64,000 nucleotides of DNA from Oopsacas minuta (GCA_024704765.1 JAKMXF010000110.1:777186-841185), one strand, 5' to 3'. Positions 30,573-43,037 are shown, counted from the first letter of the stretch. Translations and numbers: made by a program. Notes: generated from the letters alone by a model not told the origin.

Positions 30573-33500
30573 ATGTCCTCACTTGATGGTAGCACGTATA
30601 CGGGGGACAATTCAGGTATCCCCTTGGATCTAGCATGGGTAGAGATGAGTAGGGTTAATCTCCCTGCTCTGATAAGAAGAGCAGATTCTCATATGACACG
30701 CAGGAGTATAAAGAAGGAATGGCAAGCAGCTTGGTTACTCAGAGCTGTTACTTGTATAGATCTTACTACTCTTGATGGTGATGATACTCCAGGAAATGTA
30801 AATAGGTATATATTACATATTTTCCACCTTGTAGTTCCTTGTATATTATATTTTGTGTAGACTATGCTTCAAGGCTCGTGACCCGGTTAGAAGTGATCTC
30901 ATAGAATCGATGGGAGTAGAACAGCTTAATATCCAAGTAGCAGCTGTGTGTGTATATCCCAGTAGAGTACCAGACGTAGTTAAAGCATTCTCTGATATGA
31001 AACTAGCTAGACATATACCTATAGCTTCTGTAGCTGCTGGATTCCCAGCTGGTGAGTTATACTCTAGTCTAGCAACCAGATAGGATCGTAGGTATTTACG
31101 TCATAAGTAACACTTAATTATAGAGGGTATGTGCCTATTTGGTGGACACTTTTAGTGAGACATAACTTGTTGGGTTATTGGTATCTATCCATGGTCCAAT
31201 AAGACTAATGCTATTGAGTTAGTATACTTCCTAACATATTATTACATATCTTGCTTATGTTTATATCTACTCATATTCCTGTTTGTTAGGTCAGACTCCT
31301 CTCTCCCAGCGTATAGATGAGATAAGAACAGCTATAGAGTACGGAGCTACTGAGATTGATATTGTTATTAATAGGACACTAGTACTCACAGGAAGATGGA
31401 CAGAATTATATAATGAGGTAGCTTAATAATAAGGATAATAGCCATCCTATATGCTTATTAGTTATTGAACCATGGATGCTTTGATGTTGTTCTATATCAT
31501 TTTGAGACACTCCTCGCTTGGTTGGAAAGTGATTTCTAAATAACAAAAACTAACTCCACCATCCATGGTTGAATATCTAATAACCATATATATATGGGAA
31601 CAATTTTCGTCTAAACTATCCCCCCCATTATTAGGTATGTGAGATGAAGCAGGCCTGTGGATCAGTCCCCCTTAAGACTATACTGGGTACAGGACAGCTA
31701 GGTACCCTTACTAACGTGTATAAAGCAAGTCTAGTGAGTATGATGGCAGGATCAGACTTCATTAAGACTAGTACAGGGAAGGAAGTTGTTAATGCTACAT
31801 TTCCTGTAGCTTTAACCATGCTTAGAGCTATAAGGGAGTACTATCAGAGGACGGGATATAAGGTCGGATTCAAACCTGCTGGTTAGTTAATATGATTTAC
31901 ACATTCCTTATTCCATAAAGCGTTGCTATGAGTTGGAGCTCAGGTTGGGAACTGCTTAGCTATATTTCTTGGTGTTCGTCTTAATATGAATATCCTATAA
32001 TTCATATAAACATAGGCGTTAGGATAGTTCATCCTACGAATCAGCTGTTCTCTAATCATATAATTATCCCATTAATACCTAGTTTACTAGTGTATTAGTA
32101 TAATCTATTAATAGGCACCCCCTGTATACGTCTATGGTAATACTATATGTACTTTCATAATACAGGTTAATGAGGATATCAAATATTAATCCTACTTCCC
32201 TCATGCCTCTTCATATGTCATATAGTGGTAACTTCTTACAGTAGGCTAAATAACCCACTAAACTGATAATATATGCTCTTGAATAGTTATAAAGTAGCAT
32301 AGCAACGAATCTGGGTAGATAGAATGTCTGAGCATACTAATACACTACTAGGAGAGTTCTCAGCTCTGAGGACTGAGATTAGAGATAAGTTCCAGTTAAT
32401 TAAGATTAATTTGAATCACAGAGAACAAGAACTGAATAAAAGAGTAAATGAATTGGAGGATAATTACAAGAATCAATCAGAAGGGATATTATCAGATCTC
32501 AAGAAGTTACAGAGTACATACAAGGTTTTAGAGGGTAACCTCAACACCAAAGAGCTAGCAGGGACCCAGGAAGCAACTCTCTCTCTGATAACTGATAAGA
32601 TAGAGGTGTTACAAACTAGTTATGCACAGTTACAGTGTCATGTTAGTATAAAGATAGATACAGAGCATATTGTGAGTATTGTAGATAAACTGGGAGACAT
32701 TACTTATGGGGAGGGAAAGGATACAGTCTCTCCTGACCTAGCGACCCGTCCTATACTCAGGTCACACACACCGGACCCCTATACCAGTGAGGACACATTT
32801 TCATACCCTAAGAGATCCGGTAGGCACTCAACAGTTGAGCCATTCACTAAGTCGGATAACTTCTCTACACAGTCCCTATACTCCCGATATGAGCGATCTA
32901 CTCCTGACAGTACTCACAGAATGGAGAGGAGAGTACCCAGAACTATATCTGAGACAGGACATGGGTACAGTACCCCCCAACCTGTTAAGAAGAGCGCTAA
33001 TATTATAGGCAAGAGAAAATGGAAATAATTATTTGTTTATCGAATCTTTGGTTGCATGTTTGGGAATATTCTTATCTTAATTAACATACATATTGTCTTA
33101 TATTCTATTTGCTAGGGAGAAATACTCCTCACCTGACAACCAGTATGTCCATAGTTATGTATAACCCTTATTGTTCTACAGGTGGTATAAGGAGTGCTAA
33201 GGAGTCTCTATCTTGGTTAAGTCTCATGAAGGAGGAGTTAGGAAGTGAGTGGACACACCCTAAACTGTTCCGTATGGGAGCATCCTCTCTCCTCGGGGAT
33301 ATAGAAAGACAGCTGTATCACCAAGTTAGTACATTCATTCCTTTATATACATGCGTTGCTGTGCAGTTGTTCCAAGCGTAATTCCCTTAGTAAACCTATT
33401 GTCTCTGTTAAAATATGCTATTTCCTATCCTGACACCTAGAAGAGGACCAATTCCGAGTATAACCGAAAACCGCTGTCCTATAAAAATACATATGTTACT

Positions 33501-34313
33501 CACATATTGTCCCTATGTCCCCCTAATGGGTAACATAATATTGATGGGTAACACTTATCCATTTATTAATATTAATTAATAATAGTTACAGATTCTAATT
33601 GGATTAATAAGCGATATTATTGGTTAATTCTATAAACGTGATTAATAGAAATTCTGTATTATTTGTATCATTATTACACTTTGATTAGTTAATTTAATTA
33701 ACTTGTTTTATTAATATTTTTACGTACTATTTGGTGGATTATATTTCTCATATTTTGTCGCTTATGATTATAAGGTCACTGTTAGTTGGAAACTAGTTCT
33801 GTCACATGAATAACTACACACAATATATTAATAACTAACGGGAGAATAGTAGTGATTTTATCTTCACAGACCTCCTTTCACACTCTTAATTAAGATATTT
33901 AGAAGTAGAATCATTCAATTTTCCATGAATTGCCGTCCGCCTGCCCATATTCTTAGCTAGACATCACGTGGAGCTGAAATAAGTTTGCCATTAACTAAAC
34001 AATATTCTAATTTATCTCTCAAGTTTATCACCTCCCTCTAGGGGGGTATTCCAGCCTCTATAAGATACAAATATATGTTTAATAGTGCTTATCTGTTAGT
34101 ATTGATTTACCTAATATTATAACATTCCTATGTGAGACTCTATGGCAACGCTAACTAAGATATTTCCTCTCCAAACGAGACTATCTCAATTAATAATATC
34201 AAATTACAATCATTTGTTGTGTATAATGATCGTTTGTTTATTTGTTGTTATTTATGTTTATTATTTAGGTGACAGGTCGCTACGCTGCCATCCACCAGAT
34301 GCCCATGTCTTAG
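30573..34313 (+). CDS. DERA: Deoxyribose-phosphate aldolase
   Basis: Six exons: 30573-30805, 30861-31051, 31290-31417, 31635-31881, 33182-33324 and 34269-34313; 328 residues against 318 in human. The enzyme splits 2-deoxyribose-5-phosphate into glyceraldehyde-3-phosphate and acetaldehyde in deoxynucleoside breakdown. The class I aldolase residues are present: the Schiff-base lysine in DFIKTSTGK, the relay lysine in GFKPAGGIRSAK, and the aspartate in ATEIDIVINR. The last exon encodes VTGRYAAIHQMPMS, close to the human end, so the frame that reads through the fifth donor is not the true terminus. Intron 4 (31882-33181) contains a separate intronless gene on the same strand, and intron 5 is 944 bp. 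Confidence 0.95.
31882..33181 (+). other. DERA intron 4, host of a nested gene
   Basis: A 1.3-kb intron; apart from the nested open frame at 32324-33028 it holds only AT-rich DNA. Confidence 0.7.
32324..33028 (+). CDS. Nested intronless coiled-coil protein inside DERA
   Basis: A 234-residue open frame wholly inside DERA intron 4, same strand. Residues about 1-120 form a long charged coiled coil with heptads (REQELNKRVNELEDNYKNQS), ending in a segment like the region after the coil of TRIM-type proteins (IDTEHIVSIVDKLGDI). The rest is Ser/Thr/Arg-rich and probably disordered, with several Ser-Pro or Thr-Pro sites and a basic end (GKRKWK). No RING or B-box is present. The frame length, lack of stops and ordered heptads support a real gene. 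It may have arisen by retroposition of a TRIM-like gene, or it could be an alternative DERA exon. Confidence 0.6.
   Translation: MSEHTNTLLGEFSALRTEIRDKFQLIKINLNHREQELNKRVNELEDNYKNQSEGILSDLKKLQSTYKVLEGNLNTKELAGTQEATLSLITDKIEVLQTSYAQLQCHVSIKIDTEHIVSIVDKLGDITYGEGKDTVSPDLATRPILRSHTPDPYTSEDTFSYPKRSGRHSTVEPFTKSDNFSTQSLYSRYERSTPDSTHRMERRVPRTISETGHGYSTPQPVKKSANIIGKRKWK
33325..34268 (+). other. DERA intron 5
   Basis: AT-rich intron of 944 bp without recognisable content. An open frame at 34142-34390 overlaps the last DERA exon out of frame and is not taken as a gene. Confidence 0.6.
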
Positions 34314-34396
34314 TTGCCACGCAGTCGATTGGAATGTATCCTGAAAATAGAGCTAGTTCTATTGCTTACCTTATTCACGATGTTTACTGACTTTAG

Positions 34397-34404
34397 TATA
34401 AATA
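34397..34404 (+). promoter_or_regulatory. TATA box of the THSD7-like gene
   Basis: TATAAATA ends 29 bp before the ATG at 34434 and lies 83 bp after the DERA stop codon. Confidence 0.55.
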
Positions 34405-34433
34405 GCGATATTTGTTTACTTTATTAATATAAA

Positions 34434-37400
34434 ATGATTTTTCACTTTTATGTATTTGTTTATATATTAGCCTGGTTACCATGCTACAGATTGGAATGTG
34501 TATATACACATTGGACTTCTTGGAATTCTTGTCACACTCCTTCGAATATAATTCAGGTTTCAGAGTCTTTGCAAATTCCACAAAATTGTGTGACACAAAT
34601 TCAGCAAAGAGTTCGGACAAGAGATCTGATATTCTTTGAAGAATCTGACGTTCCCTGTCCGCACCTATCTGAGACTGAATTGTGCCGTTCTGAGGTGGCA
34701 GAGAGGTGTCTGAGGGACAGTTTGAGTCACTATGCCACTTCTATAGATCTATTTCATTGGAGAGTTGGTACATGGGGAGAATGCCATCAGCTGATTGGAC
34801 AGGAATGTGGTGTAGGGTTACAGACAAGGAATGTCAGCTGTTTTGATAGGAGTTTTAACCAATTAAATCACTCACTTTGTAACAAATCGGAACCAATTAG
34901 CTCCAGAATTTGTCACTTCTCTTGTAAGTGTCAGATGTTCCCCTGGTCCCATTGGTCCACTTGCCTCTCTTCCTCTTGTGACAAACCATCTGGTGAAAGG
35001 AGTAGATTCCGATCTGTTGCTAGGCAACCTACTTATGGGTCTTGTCCGTCACTATGGCAACGCGGGGAATGCAGTAAGAATGTTACTTGTCAGTCAGCTG
35101 TCTATAAGTGGAGCATAGCATCTGATTGGTCAGAATGTTATGAGGGATTATCTAGCCGGTTAGTCCTCTGTTTATTGCAAAATAGAACTGAAACTTATTT
35201 ATCAGATAATTCTAAATGTGATAACATCTCAAGACCACTTTCACACCTTTTCTGTACCTCAGAGGGTGTGTTAGGTGACTGGGTACAGTGGAGTAGATGT
35301 GAGGATAATTGTCCATCTCTCAGGAAGAGGATTAGACAGCTCTTCTCTGGGAGTACTAGCTCAGATCTTATACAATACTCTGTGTGTAATACATGTCAGT
35401 ATAACACATTCCTGTGTTACTACTACAATACTACAGCTGGTTAGTTAGTTATATAGTAATTACATTAAGAGGTACCTTGCGATATGTAACTTTAACGGTT
35501 TGGGGCAATATTTGTACATTTTCAGACTTCTATTTAATCAGGAGTCAGCTGTGTGTATATTTACATGTAATTTCAATGTAGGTAATTTCTATTCAAAGAT
35601 TTGTAACTACACAGAGTCTAGTGACGTCATATTATCCCCGTGGTCTGATTGGTCAGTCTGTAGAGACAACTCCACCAGTAGAACTCGTGATTTGATTGGT
35701 TATTATAATTCTGTAATTCCTGACAACATTCCATTGAGATTTTCCCAGCAACAGTCCTGCCATGAGATTACTCACAGCTGGAGAGTTTCTGATTGGTCAG
35801 ATTGTTATCTTAGTTCAAACGCCTTATGTTTCTATGGTTACCAGAATAGAAGTGTGGAATGTTTAGATTCTAATAGATTTCCTTCTCAATTTTGTGACAT
35901 TTTGGATAAACCCCCTAACAACCGAACTTGTCGATCGGAATGTTGTAGATATTCTGATTGGTCGGTTTATTCCCAATGCTCAGCTGTTTGTGGTATTGGG
36001 ACTAAGATTAGGAAAAGAATGGTTTTGAGTTCCAATTGTGACCAATCAATTGGCTCTATTCAGACCTCAGAGGGACAATGTAACACCATACCATGTCTCC
36101 CTAGTTACCATTGGCATGTTAAAGAATTCGGAGATTGCATTCCTTTAACACAACACAGTAGTTGTGGAGAGGGTTATAGAACAGCTGGTATTGAGTGTGT
36201 GTCTGAATCAGGACTAGTTGTACCGGATAGGAACTGTGGCAGCTCCCGATTGCCCCCCTCAGAAGATCTGGTATCAACTTGTACCCTCCCCTGTCCTCAT
36301 TGCTACCTTACCCAATGGACCCCTTACTCTCCCTGTCTCCTTTCATGTACTCCCTCTATCAGACAGAGATACAGACAATTGATAGGATCTGATTGTTCCT
36401 CTGTTAATGTAAACCTTGCAGAATCTGCTCCATGTCCTCTTACCTCCTGTCCCTCTTACAGATGGGGTGTTGTTTCCAGATGGTCTTCTTGTCTCCCATT
36501 GAATGGGTCTTGCGGGCGTGGAATGAATCACAGAGCTATATCTTGTCTCAGATCTGACGGCACCCCCTTTTCAGATAGTTATTGTACCGACACACCTCCC
36601 CCGATCCAGAAGGAATGTGCTGTATTGTGTCCCACAGATTGTGTCACGGGCATCTGGACACAATGGACCCACTGCTCTGTTACTTGTAACGGAGGTGTTA
36701 GGTTCAGAAGTAGACCTGTTGTATCCCATCCTCAGCTGGGAGGACAAGAATGCTCCCCTCTACTAGAACGATCCCCTTGCTCCCCTAAGGCCTGCCCCTT
36801 CCCCCAATGGGTATCTACCCCTTGGACGCCCTGTGTGTATCAGAGTAACATCGCTACCGTTTGTGGATTTGGCATTCAACATAGAACAGTAGATTGTTTG
36901 GTTGGAGTGAATATCAGCAATTCCTGTTCTCTGATTAGTAAACCTCCTCTTGATAAAAGGTGCTACATTCCTTGTCCCTCAGACTGTATCCACACAGATT
37001 GGGGGCAGTGGGCGTCATGTACCTCAGGGTACCGTCAGAGGACCCGTAGTATCCTTAGAGGGCGAAATGGCACCGGTTTGTCCTGTGGAGCTACTATTGA
37101 ATCAGAATCTTGTCTTCCACCAGGTGTTAAGTGGATCTACTCTGACTACTCTTCCTGTTCACACTCCCAGAGTCTATGCGGTACAGGAACACAGTATAGG
37201 AACTATACCTGTGCTACTAATGAGGGTATATTAACATTTTCACACCTCTGTATGAATCAATTAGGTCCACCCTCTGATGTAACCAGATTCTGTAATCTGT
37301 CCTGTCCAATCAAATGCTCTGTCTCTGAGTTCTCCAGTTGGTCTATTTGCTCTGGTAGTTGTGCCAATCCTTCTGGGGTACAAACCAGGGTTAGATTTGT

Positions 37401-39734
37401 CACCTCTCCTCCTCAGAATGGAGGTACTATCTGTCCACCTCAGGAAGAGACCCGTCCCTGCTATCTGTCTCATTGTCCTCACCCAATTATCTACAGAGGG
37501 CCCTGGTCATCCTGTCAGACCTCCAGCAGAACCTGTGGTACCGGACAAATGGTACGGTCTGTTCTCTGTTTAAATAAGTTTGGTTCCTCTCTCCCCCTCT
37601 CCTCCTGTCTCCCTGATAGAGATCTCTACTCCCCTCTGATACGATTAGACACTGATACAAGGACTTATTCCGCTTGTGCTATTTCATGTCCTGACATTAT
37701 CCTTCCTAACCCCTTACAGATTAACCAATCAAATTGTACCTCTCTGTGTTCCAACACCTCCAGGAGTCTAAGTATCCGTCCCTATCCTCTCTCCTACTTT
37801 CTTCCCGGAGGAGACACCCATCCAGGGGACAGTACCCCTGAGTACAGGACCCATAAATGTGCACCCTCACCTGACACCTGTCTGAAACTCGAATGGCAGA
37901 CATCTGATTGGTTAGGGGGACAGAGAGACGTATCATGTATAGCTAGAGGATCAGGAGGTGTTATACAGCTTAGTTCCGGTTGTGATTATGAAACTAAACC
38001 ATCTAATAGTTCCATATCATGTCTTAACTGCTCTGAGAATTCTCATTGCTCCGATTTAACAGGAGAATGTGTCTGTAATAGAGACCACATATTTATTGCT
38101 AATAAATGTGTTAAGAGTTGTGTCAGGAAATGTCTAGCTAATCAGCTGTGTGATATATCCACTCAGGAATGTGTGTACATACCCCAAACTCCTAACACAA
38201 CAATAACAACAAACATAACAACAGAACATGCAATAGGTATATTGTCCAGTCTCAATCGTATTTGTTTACAAATAATTTTCCAAATTATCTAGCACATACC
38301 CGCTAATTTATTTTTCAGACCATCATCTGCATTACAATCCTCCTCATGCGTTGCTATGATATAATATTAATTACATTCTGTTTGTCTAATAACGAATCAC
38401 TCAGTCTAATTTAATTGATATTTCATTGTTCTTGATTCCAATCCTCCTATCCTGTTGCTAAGGTCAAATTGCTTAATAATCAATTTTCTTTTCACACCTT
38501 TTCACTGTCTATATTTACGTATTTGTATTTATCTTTTAGCTTACAGCAACTACTTATTGTTAGGATTGATTGTTGCCTTGTTTATGATGTGTTTAATCTT
38601 CACACTTCTGATTATAATCATTAGTCTGATATCTCTAATCATATTCTGCTATGTAGCAGTTAGATCCTCTGGCAGAATATTGTTAAGGAAGTGAGTTTAC
38701 TTAATACACGTCAAACCTGCTTAATAGGCTCCATAGCTATCACCTCCATACTGCCCCCTTAACAAATCCCTTCTGTATCCATTATATGCAAGTTAGACTG
38801 TATTCAGAAATGCTTTTTGCTATAGAATTATTCCTTCGATTATATTATAATATTAACGACGGACACCTGGTTAATTCAACAGCGAAGTAGCGCTAATTGT
38901 TTTATATCTGCACTCAATGATTAAAGGATTGAACTCTTATTTCACATTCCATTAGCACGAACTTGTAATTAGGACGAATACTTACACTGCATAGCAATCT
39001 CCCATACGAATATCTAAGTTAATTGTCTATAAAGCATACGTACAGATTGTCCTATTAGAATCTAAAAGTGGAAATTTTCAAAACTTAATTACGGTTAGAT
39101 TTGCTTTCCTGTTTATTTGTTTCTTATTAAACTTCTGTAATATAATGATGGAAGATCTAAACAGCTATACAGGTTGTAGTACATGCAGAGATATATTCGT
39201 GTCAAAATATTAATATAACCAATTCATCAATGAAATACCAACTCAGGCATTTTTGTATCCAAATATTCGCAACGATATAAACCGGAGTGCAAACCTTCAA
39301 CCCTTTGCTATTTGCTTCGGTAATTATTCACTGATTTCTGCCGTAATTACTATGCAAATTATTAATTATTAAATACAAATTTTATAAGATTTGAAATATT
39401 TTGAGAATTGTTTAATGCATGTGGTTAATTAATAAATTGAAGTTCCGGTCCGAACCATGGATAATATTGTGTAGTTCGATTCTAGTTGAATAATCAGATT
39501 TCTATAAACTTCGCTAATATTTGTTGATGAATTGGAAGGGTTATTATATTCTAATCTAGATCACAAATCTCCTCATGCACTCCCTCCCACTCTAGTAGAT
39601 GCGTTTCCTGCTCCTCTCAACCTCCTGCTTACTCATCACAGGAGGTACTGTCTCCTAGAGGACAGCTGAGTATATCTCCCGTATGTCACTACTACTCAGC
39701 ACCTAATCTATCCTCATCAGCTGATATGTGTTAA
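34434..39734 (+). CDS. THSD7: THSD7-like thrombospondin type-1 repeat receptor
   Basis: Four exons: 34434-35439, 35549-38236, 38540-38690 and 39560-39734; about 1339 residues. A short signal peptide precedes roughly 14-16 thrombospondin type-1 modules. They alternate between a group-1 type (SDWSVCSxxC...G..RxR) and a type beginning Y/W-x-W with CGxGxQxRxVxC, for example YRWGVVSRWSSC. That alternation is characteristic of THSD7A/B. The third exon encodes a membrane helix (LLLGLIVALFMMCLIFTLLI and following residues). The fourth adds a cytoplasmic Ser/Pro tail ending SSSADMC; without that splice the protein would stop at 38694 after RILLRK. WxxW motifs suggest C-mannosylation. A likely cell-surface matrix or adhesion receptor. 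The first junction has several possible acceptors; 35549 keeps the frame. Confidence 0.8.
38691..39559 (+). other. Last intron of the THSD7-like gene
   Basis: An 869-bp AT-rich intron between the membrane-helix exon and the tail exon. Retaining it would give a stop directly after the helix, so it may be a site of alternative processing. No repeat family member is recognised. Confidence 0.5.
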
Positions 39735-39879
39735 TATTTATTTATATTATTTGGTGTTTTATTTTCTATTAAATGATTTACTCACATTCCTACATTTGTC
39801 CTTCGTTGCTAGGGAATATTGTTCTGCTTTTCAGGGTGCTAATTTATCTTATTTAATTATCCACTAATCAGCTGATTAG

Positions 39880-41001
39880 ATGTCTAGCACAGAGAATATT
39901 ATGGGTCAATCTGGTCCCTATGACAACAAGGGTATATCTCCCCCTGATGAGAACACAGCCTCAGTCTCTGTAGAGGTGACAAAAGCTGAGTTGTTGGAGA
40001 TAGAAGAACCAGGAACAGAGGACAGATCGGACCAAGAGAGGCTCAATAACCTGAGAGCTATCAGCTGTTTAAGAGTATCAATTATTATTTATAATTTACT
40101 ATTCTTACTGATGAGTCTTATAATCATTTCTGTCGGTATATACATGTATGTATCAGGTGATGATGTATCATTCTCTGTCAGTACATTCGTATCCGGCAGT
40201 ATTGTTGTCGTAATAATAGGCATAACAATCCTTGCTTTAAGTATCATGGGTCTGGTAGTAGCTCTACTACCTCTGTATATTCTCCTCTTCATTTACTGTG
40301 TCCTCATGTTCCTTGTGTTTGCTGTAGAGGTGTCTATCGGTGTCTGGGGATTTGTTAACTATGATGACATCACTATTAGTAAGTACAATATTATAATATC
40401 AGCTGTTTATATACGTCAGCAGTTCCCAACCTGGTGTGTACAGAATGTGTAAAGAGGTTGAGAACAGCTGAGCTAAACCAGTAAATTTCCATCTCAGATA
40501 GGTGTTATGAATAGATATTAGTATTTTAACACCTCTCTTTCTCTTCCTGTAGGTATTCGTCAGGAATTCTTATTCGGTATTACTGTTGAGTATGGTAATG
40601 ATAATGTATTGTATGTGAGCACTATTGACAGTATTCAGGATGTATTTGATTGCTGTGGTTACTATGGTTACCTAGACTGGGATACTTCTACATACCAAAA
40701 TAATACATTCTTTGATGAGAGCTTTGTTTACTACCCTATGACTTGTTGTGACAATAATTTCATCATTTTTAACGGAGTACAGTATTGCAACAGCAGTCAG
40801 CTGATGGCACTCAGTGTCCCTGGTTGTATTAATAAAGTTAACACCTTTGCTAAAGGTTTAGTTATAGGTATAGGTGTTATAGGAGTAATTCTAGCTCTTC
40901 TTCAGATGTTAGGGATTCTAATGACGCTATTTCTCTGTTGTTATAAGAGTAAGTTTAGAGATATGAAACTAACAGTTATGCCAAGTTTCAAAGATCAATA
41001 A
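39880..41001 (+). CDS. Tetraspanin
   Basis: Exons 39880-40378 and 40553-41001 join in phase 1 for 315 residues. A long acidic N-terminal tail (about 70 residues, unusual for the family) precedes three membrane helices. The large extracellular loop has the hallmark CCG motif in VFDCCGYYGYLDWD and further cysteines in MTCCDN and VPGC. The fourth helix, near GLVIGIGVIGVILALLQ, is followed by a membrane-proximal Cys pair (LFLCCY), a likely palmitoylation site. Tetraspanins organise receptor microdomains in plasma and endosomal membranes. Which subfamily this belongs to is not clear. The intron carries a small inverted-repeat element. Confidence 0.88.
40424..40471 (+). mobile_element. Mini inverted-repeat element in the tetraspanin intron
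   Basis: About 48 bp with imperfect terminal inverted repeats: cagcagttcccaacct on the left and aggttgagaacagctg on the right. Between them is cagaatgtgtaaag, also found at the end of the repeat at 27989-28096. It looks like a minimal hAT-like relic. Confidence 0.5.
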
Positions 41002-41402
41002 TGTATTCTTGCTGGATTATCTGTTTACATATTTGTTTATTTTATGCATATATATAGAACTAAGCTATACTTTTTCATTTATCAGCTGATTAACTTATAT
41101 TATATTTTCATTTATCCACCCTTTCAGTATACACCTTAGATATTTCATATTCTACACACATCTCTGATATTATATAGTTCCATATTATAACGCATGTAAC
41201 AGATAATTAGTAAGGCTTTCTATTGGTCAGAACATGTCCTTTGTATTGCTTGTATTGTTTATTTGTGTTGACATATATTAGGTGTTACTTCCAGCTGTTC
41301 TGTATTTGTACACAATAATGTATTTATACCCTGCAATCAGCTGACTGATAAATGTGTTGCTTAATAATATCTGCATATTTTGATACTATAATTAGAACAA
41401 CC
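41002..41402 (+). other. Intergenic DNA between the tetraspanin and type II protein genes
   Basis: Contains two copies of the palindrome TCAGCTGA (near 41082 and 41338). No exon or RNA gene is evident. Confidence 0.5.
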
Positions 41403-42875
41403 ATGATCACTATACATTCACTACAGAGGAGGATTAGACCTAACATCCTCCTGACCCTTGTCCTGTGTCTAGGCTTATACATATTATATACTGGGGATTT
41501 ACTTAGAGGCTACGAGTCCCCTGTACTCTTAGTACCCATTGATACTGAATCTGATTACCTGTATGAGATTGATGAAGGGTTAGAATCACTAGAGGGAGGT
41601 CCGGGGGATGACCAGTTGGTGTCTGATAGTGTGACGGGTATAAAGCTTCCTCCTGTCCCCCGTGAGGTACATAAGGGTAACACCCAGGGTATATTCATAG
41701 GTCTCAAGACAGAGGGGAGTATAGTAGAGGGAATACAGAACTTCATAGAGTTAGAATGTATAGCAGATTTGTTAGATTATAGAGTTATACTACCTGAGGT
41801 GTCAAATGGCAAGTACTCTACATTACACTGTATTGGATCTCACACGCATTCACTGTCTATTAGTCATTACTTCGATATTACCAAGACTAATGTATATCTT
41901 GATTCTTACTCTCTCCCTCCCTTCTCTAATCTGTCCACTGGACTAATAAAGGCACCGCCCTCTGTCCTGCTGGTGTTCTTTGTGTACTCAGATGACGTCA
42001 TAGTGTTCCCACATTCCACAGCTGGGAGCTTCGCTAGGGACAGTTTGTTCCCCTCCGAGGGTCCCAGGAATTACGTCAGAGACTGTACCCGTTATCTGGG
42101 GCCTCTCAATACCTGTGTTACAAGAGAGCTGTCTCAGCTCTCCGGGCGGCAATTCCAGTCGGAGAGGTCTATCTGTGTGGACGCTAATCTCCCTCTAACT
42201 CGTAAACAATTCGTGAGCTATCTGGGACTACAGGGGGAACAGAAGACGGTAGTATTAGTCAATTGGAACGGTATGAAGCCTCCGAATGCCCCCGGGGCTA
42301 AGGCCACATTCCTTGATGTTAAGAACAGATTCACCTCTAGATGCAGACCTCCTGTAACCGTTCCCTTCTCTAAGGAGATAGTGTATCACTCTTCTCAGTA
42401 TCTGGAGTCTTGGGGTCTTTATCCTAAGGATTATGTCAGTGTGTATATAGACTTACAAATAATTATGAATGAGCTGTCTAACACTACCAGCTGTCTGGAG
42501 GGAATATCAATCCTAAGCAGTTGGTGGTATGTAGCTGAGTACCCAAATAGATTAGGATTTATAACTTCACCGGACTACGTGGATTATCCGGACAGACAGG
42601 CTGTTATGGACAAATATTCAGAGATAGAAAACCTCCTAAAGGAAAGATTATTCCTGGGGAGATTTGATCCCCCGGAAATAAGGAGTAACGAGGGTAATCT
42701 CGTTATTGACCATGGATTCTCTTTCCTCGTGGAAACTAACATCCTTGCTATGTCTACCGGATTAATTATTGCGGGACCGGCTATTCTAGGGGCCAATTAT
42801 CCGGTCAGACCGTATTTCTATAATCATCATGTTCACGATTTTGATTTTGTTCTACACATATTCGAATGCATATAA
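41403..42875 (+). CDS. Type II membrane protein, possible O-fucosyltransferase-like enzyme
   Basis: A 490-residue intronless frame from ATG 41403 (context aaccATGa); an in-frame ATG at 41352 would add 17 residues. A short basic N-terminus (HSLQRRIRPN) precedes one signal-anchor helix (ILLTLVLCLGLYILY), as in Golgi glycosyltransferases. The lumenal part has GIFIGLKTEGSIVEGIQNFI followed by ELECIADLLDYRVILPE, resembling the N-terminal nucleotide-sugar fold of POFUT-type fucosyltransferases, with several N-glycosylation sites and conserved-looking cysteines. A C-terminal segment (GFSFLVETNILAMSTGLIIA) resembles the late motif of such enzymes. Catalytic residues could not be assigned, so substrate and activity are open. 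Confidence 0.5.
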   Translation: MITIHSLQRRIRPNILLTLVLCLGLYILYTGDLLRGYESPVLLVPIDTESDYLYEIDEGLESLEGGPGDDQLVSDSVTGIKLPPVPREVHKGNTQGIFIGLKTEGSIVEGIQNFIELECIADLLDYRVILPEVSNGKYSTLHCIGSHTHSLSISHYFDITKTNVYLDSYSLPPFSNLSTGLIKAPPSVLLVFFVYSDDVIVFPHSTAGSFARDSLFPSEGPRNYVRDCTRYLGPLNTCVTRELSQLSGRQFQSERSICVDANLPLTRKQFVSYLGLQGEQKTVVLVNWNGMKPPNAPGAKATFLDVKNRFTSRCRPPVTVPFSKEIVYHSSQYLESWGLYPKDYVSVYIDLQIIMNELSNTTSCLEGISILSSWWYVAEYPNRLGFITSPDYVDYPDRQAVMDKYSEIENLLKERLFLGRFDPPEIRSNEGNLVIDHGFSFLVETNILAMSTGLIIAGPAILGANYPVRPYFYNHHVHDFDFVLHIFECI

Positions 42876-43037
42876 TCACTTGCTAGTTGATTTTATTCTT
42901 TTCTGATATCAATTTGTATTGTATTGTTTAACTTAGTTACGGGGGTGATCAACTGGAATGTGACCTATATTCGTCCAACTCTGGGGCAGTTCAATGTATC
43001 AATTTTCATAACTCTATACTTATAATTAGATTAATAT

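Noticed and set aside
33325-33381. DERA ending by reading through the fifth donor
   Set aside because: The resulting tail has no match to DERA, whereas splicing at 33325 to 34269 restores the family C-terminus.
34142-34390. Apparent small gene with a hydrophobic stretch
   Set aside because: The segment 34269-34313 reads, in another frame, as the last DERA exon (VTGRYAAIHQMPMS). The hydrophobic part is intron sequence of TTTG/TTTA type.
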